Source of the DNA: Combretum micranthum
Taxonomy: Eukaryota; Streptophyta; Magnoliopsida; Myrtales; Combretaceae
Assembly: GCA_024138025.1 (NCBI GenBank)
Contig: JAMXBD010000094.1
Location: forward strand, 992,001 to 1,056,000
Direction of reading: 5' to 3'
Length of the DNA: 64,000 bases
In this document: positions 57,512-64,000 of the stretch, piece by piece
Position numbering within the stretch: the first letter of the stretch is position 1
How the letters are laid out: every line of letters begins with the position of its first letter
Made by a program: the position numbers and the translations under genes
The notes under the pieces: model-generated
What the model saw: only the letters and a program-made list of their open reading frames with translations
Databases searched by the model: none
Told to the model about the DNA's origin: nothing

Positions 57512-58938
57512 TGATGCGCTTAAAAACGATCGTATCAAACTTTAAAATTTATAAACCTAGAATTAATCTTACGATCAAGCAAAGACAAATATACCTATTC
57601 GAAATAGTATATGATTAAAATCAGGTATCTAAGAAACAATTACTAGTGTTACCCTTTCTCCACTATTTAGTCTAGTTCTTAAATTAATATGTATTATCAT
57701 CAACCAATAATTAACTAATTTAATTAACCCTAAGATCCTTATGAAAGCTTTTAAGAATTATAATCAATCACAAGATATGCAACATACCCTTCATCTTGTT
57801 CCACCCTAAACCCTAACTTTTCATATAAAGATATATTGATTAATGACTTATTCACACCTTGCACTGCATGAACTTCCTATTAACTAATTACTCTCGAGTT
57901 AATCATTTTCTAATCTTGCATGAATTAATAGAAACCTCTTCCTAACTAATATCAATACAAGATTGCATTAAAGATCCTAGTTCATAAACAAAGATCAAAT
58001 CTTTATTGTAGGAAATCAAAGTTTCTCTATCTCTAGATGAAACATGTGACTTTCCTATTCATGAAGATCTAACTTACTAGATAAAACCTCTTTCATCTAA
58101 TAAGAATATGCATGTAATTAACTTTGCACATAAATCAATCACAAAACAATTATAATACATGAATAGATGCAAAAGTATAAACTTCTCATTAATCAAGGCA
58201 ATTCAATTCATATTGGGTTTAGGGTTTCACAAGATTTAGGGTTAGGAATCTACTCCTCCATGGAGTTTACAAGAAAAACACAATATCTAGAGAAGTAGAA
58301 TAGAAACATGATGTAGAAATACAACCCTTGAATGATCTTGTGATAATTTATGATGTTCAAACAATCTTTCTCTTCCAAGTGCATCTTTTCTCTCCTAGGG
58401 TTCCCAATGTACGGTCCAAGATCCCAAATAAATCAACAAGGCGGTATTTTTATAGTATAGGGAAAAGTCATGTGTGCATGAAGGGTCTGTACGGCCGTGC
58501 TCGGGGCCGTGTACAATGAGAAAAAATGGATTTTTGACATCTTTAAGTTCTGCATGGCTGTACATGGGGTTGTGCAGAACTCCAAATCTTCTTTTTCTTC
58601 TCAAATCGAGTTATTTGCTTTTTCACTACCTTGTGCACTCCTTATGCAGCTGCTAGGGCATGAATTAAGATACTTGCTGGTCACTTTTTTTCCCTCTGCA
58701 CAAGCATTTGAATGGCCATGCATGAACATTGTGCACACTTGAAAATCATCACTTTGCAGCCTTTGTTAAATCTTTCCTTTTTTTTGCTCAAATCATCCAT
58801 AAATCTTCCAAATGGTGTTTAAACCCTGAAAAACAAATATTCAACACTTAAATATCCTTCTCTTAAGAATTTCACATAAAATCAATGCAAAATTATATCA
58901 ATTGATTATAGAAAATATAGGTCTTTTAACACTTATCA
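57512..58938 (-). repeat. 3' LTR of the Athila-like element
   Basis: On the minus strand it starts TGATAAGTGTTAAAAGACC and ends AAGCGCATCA, 1427 bp. The ends are inverted (TGAT...ATCA). It contains one GTACGGCCGTGCTCGGGGCC hairpin motif at about 58488-58515. Short frames inside it are not genes. Confidence 0.8.
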
Positions 58939-58984
58939 AACTTCCCCACACTTAACCGTTTGCTTGTCCTCAAGCAAATAATTA
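58939..58984 (-). other. Polypurine tract and conserved pre-LTR signature
   Basis: The minus strand reads TTGCTTGAGGACAAGCAAAC, then GGTTAAGTGTGGGGAAGTT directly against the LTR TG. This signature recurs before 3' LTRs of Athila-type elements and would prime plus-strand synthesis. Confidence 0.8.
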
Positions 58985-60654
58985 AGAATAATGAAGATCT
59001 GTCATCAAATATACTCAAAATTTATTTTTTTAATTTTTTTCAAAAAAAATTCAATAATTTCTTCAAATTATAGTGACTCACTTGTATCTATAGCTCAAAC
59101 CCATTATATAAATGTAATTACTATACTAAAATCAAAATTTAAGATTAATCCAGGTAAGTTAGACTTTACCCCTACCAATTAGTAATAGCTTCCAAAGTCA
59201 CAAAATAAACACGAAGTCAAGCAATAGTAAAAGAGACTCAGTTACACTTCGCCACTCATTAATGAATATATAAAATCTTCAACAATTTCTCTAAGCACAA
59301 TAATCTAGAGCGAAAGTAATTGCATCAGTCCTTCCCCTAGATTTCCTCCTTTTAGTTTAAATCTCTTCATAATTTATTAGAGCCTTTAGAGGAACGAGTC
59401 TTAGCCCGTATCTTTTCTTTTCTTTTCCTCTAGACGGATTTTTGCCGCATCTTTTCGGCTCAATTTTTTTTTTTAAGTTCAAAAATTGTACTTATGCCAT
59501 TCCTTCCTTCTCGTTATAGTGAGTTCATTGAGTTGACATATCCCGGGCTCATCACTTAAGTGACCAAGGTTTTAAAGGGACCCCACAGAACTCTCTCTCA
59601 CTCTAACATTCAAGATTGGATACTCATAACTCAAATACTCGAGCATTGGAGTAAAGTTTTTTTTTTTTTTTTTTTTTTTGTCAGATGCAAGAAGCTTGTG
59701 TAGTTAATAGCGAGGTCAGACTTCGCTCTTCTAAGGGACCAAAGCCCGCATATCAACTAAGCTTTTAATATTCAATTTAGTACAAAGATCAAAAGAGATT
59801 AATTCTAAGATTGATCACCAAGTGATGAATTTCATATGCTCTTTCACTAAAGATTCGAGGGCTATCAAAATTTTTGAAAAGAAAATATACAAATCAACAA
59901 GTTTAGAACCATAACCATTTAACTTTCACCCAAGGACTTCCATTCACTTTTAGACTCTAAATTACATTACTAATTAGCAAGTAAGTTTACCCACCAAGAT
60001 TTTATCCTACAATTTCAATTAAATATATTGATCACAAAATAGGTGAGTAAGATACTATATAAGCCACTTTCATCTTAATTCAACTTAGCTTGAATGCTCT
60101 TTTTTTTAATATATTTTCAAGATCTGTCAGTTCATAATTAGCTTTGAAGCACAATTGCAAACATGAACATATGGGGATTTTTTATCAAGATCAAAATACA
60201 TTTCAATTTGAAACACAATTAATATGATCCAGTGCATAAAAAAAAATGTATACTCAAGACCCAAATTTTCTTTCTTAATTATCCCTATCCCCACACTAAT
60301 GTGAGACATTGTCATCAATGTCATTTCAATAAGGAACAAATAAGGAAAGAGAAAGAACACAAGAACTTCCCTGGTTCATGTGGAGGTTTGATCATGAGTT
60401 TCTCGTAATCGGTAGGAGAAAAGAGAAAAGCCATATGAAAATGCAACCTCAGCATTAATCTTGTGAATCCAAAATAGATCATGCCTGAAGACAAAACGAA
60501 ACACAAAAACAAAAAGCAAAGCTAAAAAAAAGTTAGCCTACACTGAAGTTTAACCAAGATTTCCGAAAGAAGGCCGCCAAAATTATGAGTTGTCTTACAA
60601 GTAGGGCATTCATTAGTACAAATCACAGATAAGTGCAAAAATTAGAAAATAGAA
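58985..60654 (-). other. Non-coding 3' region of the Athila-like element
   Basis: AT-rich, with a long T run at about 59657-59680 and C/T-rich patches at 59330-59460. No ORF of substance; the 60127 and 60321 minus frames lack motifs. Confidence 0.5.
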
Positions 60655-62020
60655 TCATTTATCTCCATCATTATCTTCATCATTAGAGCCACTAAGGGAC
60701 TCCTCAGCATCACCATCTGCTACATCATCACTATCATTCTCCTCAGCTTCAGTCTCATCATCTTCCTCTTGTTCAGCTTCCTCATCATCCTCCTCTTCAA
60801 AGTTAGATTCAGATACAGCTTCAACGGGAGCTTTTCCTTTTCTCCTGACTGGCTCATGCTCAGGAGAATCTAGTTCAGGTGTGGTCTCATAAGTGGGTAG
60901 ATCAGTAGGGGAGGAGAAAAACAACCAGCAATTTTCTCCAAAAATACCCAAACCGAAGCTCTAAATTGTTTATTCTTCTTCCTCTCTTTTCTATTCAGCT
61001 TTTGTTCTTCATAGAAGTCTCTTTGTAACCGCTAAAGATCACTTTCAGGATGTGGGGTTTGGGAGCTAGATGCAGATAAAGGAGTGGGAACTCCTTTAAA
61101 GGAGTGGAAAGATCGGCAAGCTTAACTAAGCCCCATCCAGGAAATGGACCATCAGAAATTTTCTTGGCAGGTACTCCAAAGTTAGTTGGTGATGGTTCTT
61201 CAAAAATCCTAAAACCCTTGAGGAACTTTGTAACATAACCACCACAGTAAAGTCCCTTAGTCTTCGGGTCTGTTGCTTGCCTAAATAGAAACTTAGCCAC
61301 TTCTAATGCCACATTAATCTTTGTTTTAGTGGCAATACTTTACAAATGAAACAGTTCAAAGTTGTTTACCATACCGTGACTACTCTTGCGACCCACAACG
61401 GTATGTGCCAACAAGTGGTGAATCACCTTCAAGTTGAGATCAGTTATTGATGTGGCTTTGGAATGAGATGGTTGATATCAAATAGCAGCTCCACACAGTT
61501 GCTCCCAATACTGCTGTGCAGTGAGATCAGATGGCCAAGTGTCAAGCAGTTTTGTAAAGCTGGCCTCATTGCATTCTTCAAAGTCATATAAACCCAGATA
61601 GATGCCAAACTTATGAGCATAGACATGCTGTTGTTTGCCATATACTTGAAAAGACATGTCATACTTGTCTAACTGGAGAGTAGATAGGAATTCTAGAGTA
61701 ACTTCCCTATAGGCTGGCTCGTTTATCTCAAAGAATGAAGCCCACGATCCTACACTCAACAGTTCCTGGATTTCTTGCTCAAGGCCATATTCTCGAAGTA
61801 ACTTCCAATCCAAATATTCATTATTCATGAAGGCTTTCGCCTTGACCTTTTCTCGCCTTTTCTTGCTCCACTCTTGCTCAAAGTATTTGACAAAACGAGT
61901 TGGCCCCATGTCTTCTTCTTGTTGAGGCCATTTCTTTTTCTTGGCTTAGGAAGTTGAAGCCTGTCGTTTAGATCGTGGCTTTGTGGACTTGTACGCTACT
62001 TGTTTGGTTCTCCCTATTTC
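60655..62020 (-). pseudogene. Env-like / putative plant transposon-protein ORF
   Basis: One reading frame broken by stops runs down the minus strand. A basic start region ends at a TAG near 61947-61949. Then comes 61909-61478 (RFVKYFEQEW, WASFFEINEPAYREVTLEFL, FGIYLGLYDFEE). After stops near 61480 and 61340 it resumes with KATSITDLNLKVIHHLLAHT and 61312-60995 (MALEVAKFLFRQA). A frameshift leads to the acidic tail (60951-60655) of Asp/Glu runs ending DNDGDK. This matches the putative plant transposon protein domain found in Athila-like extra ORFs. Function is unknown; an env role is speculative in the literature. No signal peptide or membrane segment is visible. Not functional as written. Confidence 0.8.
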
Positions 62021-63490
62021 TACATAAAGGACAAGCATATATCAGGGACATTGTAAAAGCAATAGTGAGCAAGTGTTAAACATAACTCGGTATAAATAGA
62101 GCACGGTTCATAGATATGCTTGGCTTCTATAACAAGGATGCAGCAACTTAGTAGGAACAACTAAAAAAATGAGTGAAAATCAAGCCTAATAATAATAAAA
62201 ACAGGGTAGCTCGGTCACTTGCAAGGCCGTGCAAAGAGTAGTGCAAACTATAGCCATAGGGAAAACATATTAAGGGAACCACATTTATCATGAAATCATC
62301 AAGAATATACCCATTTAATCATAGGTTTGTGAAACCCCAATATCTTATACATGAAACCTAGAATTCCGAATTGAGCAATATAAGCATGAATGGTGGAAAC
62401 TAATTGAGAACAATGATAGTAAGACAGCTTAATAAGGAAAAAGCAAAAGCCCTAAAAATTTTTTGCATCCAAAAATCTCATGAACCCTAACATTCAAGAC
62501 TGATCGGACTAATAAGGAGTGTTTCATGCAAATACTCATGGAAACTATAATAACCACAAGCAAGGAATTCATTCATAGTATCTACAGCTCACGACTTAAC
62601 AACATTCGCAAAACCAAACACATGCAACCATAGCTTACTTAAACCCACTCACCATGACAGAAAAATTGGAGTGCCAAAGTGCATGTGCGCGAAAGAAAGT
62701 GAGGGAAAGGAGGATACTTAATTGAATGTGGAAGCACAAGTGAAATGAGACGAGATTATGATCTTGATTGTGAGTGTGGTGGTGTGGTGCTGCCGTATAG
62801 TAGAGAAAAGAGGGGGTTTGTGTTGTTGAAAGTAACGACAATGAAAGAGTGAGACAGAGCGGACAACTTTATATAATTTTTTTATGCGTGCACGGGCTTC
62901 TGCACGGCCGTGCTCGGGGCCATGCAGGGTGAAAAAATATAACCCAAGAGCAAATAGAGGCTGCTGGTACGTGTGCAAGGGGGCCTACACGGCCGTACTC
63001 GGGGCCACACAGGATATGAAAAATGCACCGAGACTTCTCCTTAGTGGGACTTAGGTTGTGCAACGGCATCTGCACGGCCGTGCTCGGGGCTATGTAGGGT
63101 AAAAAAATATGACCCGAGAGCAAATAGATGCTGCTAGGTGCTTGTGCAAGGGGCTGCACGACCGTACTCGGGGTCGTGCAGGATGTGAAAAAATGTCCAG
63201 TAGCTCTCTTAAGTTGTGCCCTGTCTCAAGTATTGCCTAGACTCAACTTTGTGCACGTATTAACAAGTCTTATGAGTTTTGTTCACCTCGTTATGAGTGA
63301 ATAAGGCTAAAAAGAACTTACCAGGTATGCTTGAGATTAAAACTTGAGAAATCTTACTTGAAGTTTTGTGTTCCTACACTAAGAAATCAATTCTTACTTC
63401 TTTCAATTAAGTCGATGAACCTTCCAAAATCTGCAATTTTAACAGCAATAAAACAACTTAGGATATGACACGAAAGAAAAACTAAGGAAA
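62021..63490 (-). other. Spacer between pol and env-like ORF
   Basis: Non-coding. It holds the CACGGCCGTG repeat array described separately. The minus frames at 62635-63159 run through the repeats and are not counted as genes. Confidence 0.55.
62885..63190. repeat. Tandem repeat with CACGGCCGTG hairpins
   Basis: The core ACGGCCGTRCTCGGGG recurs at about 62903, 62990, 63073 and 63157 (ACGACCGTACTCGGGG in the last). This makes two larger units of about 170 bp, each holding two cores. CTGCACGGCC...GGCCATGCAG-type flanks can fold into hairpins. The same motif occurs once in the 3' LTR near 58490. Confidence 0.85.
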
Positions 63491-63499
63491 CTAAACTTA

Positions 63500-64000
63500 C
63501 CAAAGTTAGACATGGGTTGCCTCCCATGAAGCGCACTTGTTTAACGTCATTGGCTCGACGTCCTTCAATTTCTTCAGCTAATTATCTGGTGATTTGAGTC
63601 GAAAGTCCTCTCGATTCTCACGTTCTGTTCCATCACTCAAATAGAGTTTCAAGCATGGATTTGACTTTAAAATTGTCATGATCCGGGTGTTCAAGCTCTA
63701 CCGCCATGTAGGAATACCTTCTTAACCACAAAAGGACCGGACCATCTGGACCTCAATTTTCCCGAAAAAATTTTAACCAGGAATTAAACAGTAGAACTTG
63801 GTCCCCTTCCTTGAACTCCCTTGACTGGTGGATGTGTGAATCATGATATTTCTTGACTTTCTCGTTGTAAATCCTCATATTTTCATAAGCTTGCCTTCTC
63901 CACTCATCAAGTTCATTCAATTGCAGCTTTCTTTTTACTCCAGCATCTCCTAAATCAAAGTTAACCAATTTGATTGCCCAGTATGCTTTGTGTTCAATCT
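63500..64000 (-). pseudogene. Ty3/gypsy integrase C-terminus (partial at window edge)
   Basis: The minus frame 63968-63753 reads [36 protein letters not shown] and [19 protein letters not shown], the conserved integrase C-terminal segment of Athila/Tat elements. After a frameshift near 63755 it continues with VQMVRSF and later NREDFRLKSPD. It ends before a TAAACAAGTGCGCTTCATGG / GAGGCAACCCATG stretch that in Athila-like elements follows the pol stop. The frame continues past 64000. Integrase would insert the DNA copy; it is broken here. Confidence 0.85.

Larger units (their letters stand above)
57512..64000 (-). mobile_element. Athila-like Ty3/gypsy retrotransposon, 3' half
   Basis: Read on the minus strand from the right window edge the order is: integrase C-terminus (63500-64000), spacer with hairpin repeats (about 62000-63500), env-like ORF (60655-61950), non-coding 3' region, polypurine tract (58939) and 3' LTR (58938-57512). 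An extra ORF between integrase and the 3' LTR, and the GAGGACAAGCAAA...GTGTGGGGAAGTT signature before the LTR, are features of the Athila lineage. The 5' LTR, gag and most of pol lie beyond the window. It is inserted into, or next to, the copia element that ends at 57511. Confidence 0.85.

Noticed and set aside
58328..58742. Several short frames on both strands
   Set aside because: They lie inside the Athila-like LTR and reflect its GC-richer repeat, not genes.
1..64000. tRNA, rRNA, CRISPR, bacterial operons, organellar inserts
   Set aside because: Read for these on both strands without finding any cloverleaf, rRNA core, spaced repeat array or organellar gene.

Overview
The window is nuclear DNA of a flowering plant. 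It is strongly AT-rich and gene-poor. It carries one intron-containing host gene, with GT-AG introns and the fixed exon pattern of plant calcium-dependent protein kinases, in a background of decayed plant LTR retrotransposons and small DNA-transposon relics. No bacterial or organellar features, rRNA, tRNA or CRISPR were seen. I do not name a species.

Layout. 0-12.5 kb: AT-rich intergenic DNA with a direct duplication (645-1460 and 3117-4182), an exon-like tandem triplication (6.67-7.18 kb), a 75-bp tandem duplication, an LTR fragment (10.27 kb) and MITE-like relics. 12.9-15.3 kb: a minus-strand Ty1/copia RT-RNase H relic, with a Mutator-type foldback element (9-bp target duplication) at its upstream edge. 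18.6-20.6 kb: a MITE and a heavily mutated minus-strand Ty3/gypsy pol. 22.5-27.1 kb: a decayed Ty1/copia element with gag, a coiled-coil ORF and both LTRs, interrupted by a solo LTR with a perfect 5-bp target duplication. 30.0-43.4 kb: a composite of a non-autonomous Ty3/gypsy element. It has three same-direction LTRs, a full-length-type internal region after the second LTR, and an inverted copy of most of that internal region before it. This makes an imperfect inverted repeat of about 4.6 kb per arm with a loop of about 1 kb. 45.4-48.1 kb: a calcium-dependent protein kinase gene (CPK7/8/14/32 type, minus strand) with seven exons, a compensated double frameshift, a one-base frameshift and a precise loss of EF-hand 2. 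48.4-49.5 kb: a GGTTCG-rich repeat unit. 54.4 kb: a second copy of the 18.6-kb MITE. 56.2-57.5 kb: the 5' end of a copia element (LTR, primer-binding site, gag, start of protease). 57.5-64 kb: the 3' half of a minus-strand Athila-like Ty3/gypsy element (3' LTR, polypurine tract, env-like ORF, spacer with hairpin repeats, integrase C-terminus), which continues past the window edge.

The strongest candidates for something unusual are the inverted-duplicated non-autonomous retrotransposon, whose arms also carry a reading frame antisense to gag, and the damaged kinase gene. In the kinase, EF-hand 2 is lost together with an expected intron, and two frame errors cancel exactly over the kinase subdomain IX aspartate. 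Identities come from reading translated motifs by eye. No database search was run and no percent identities were computed.
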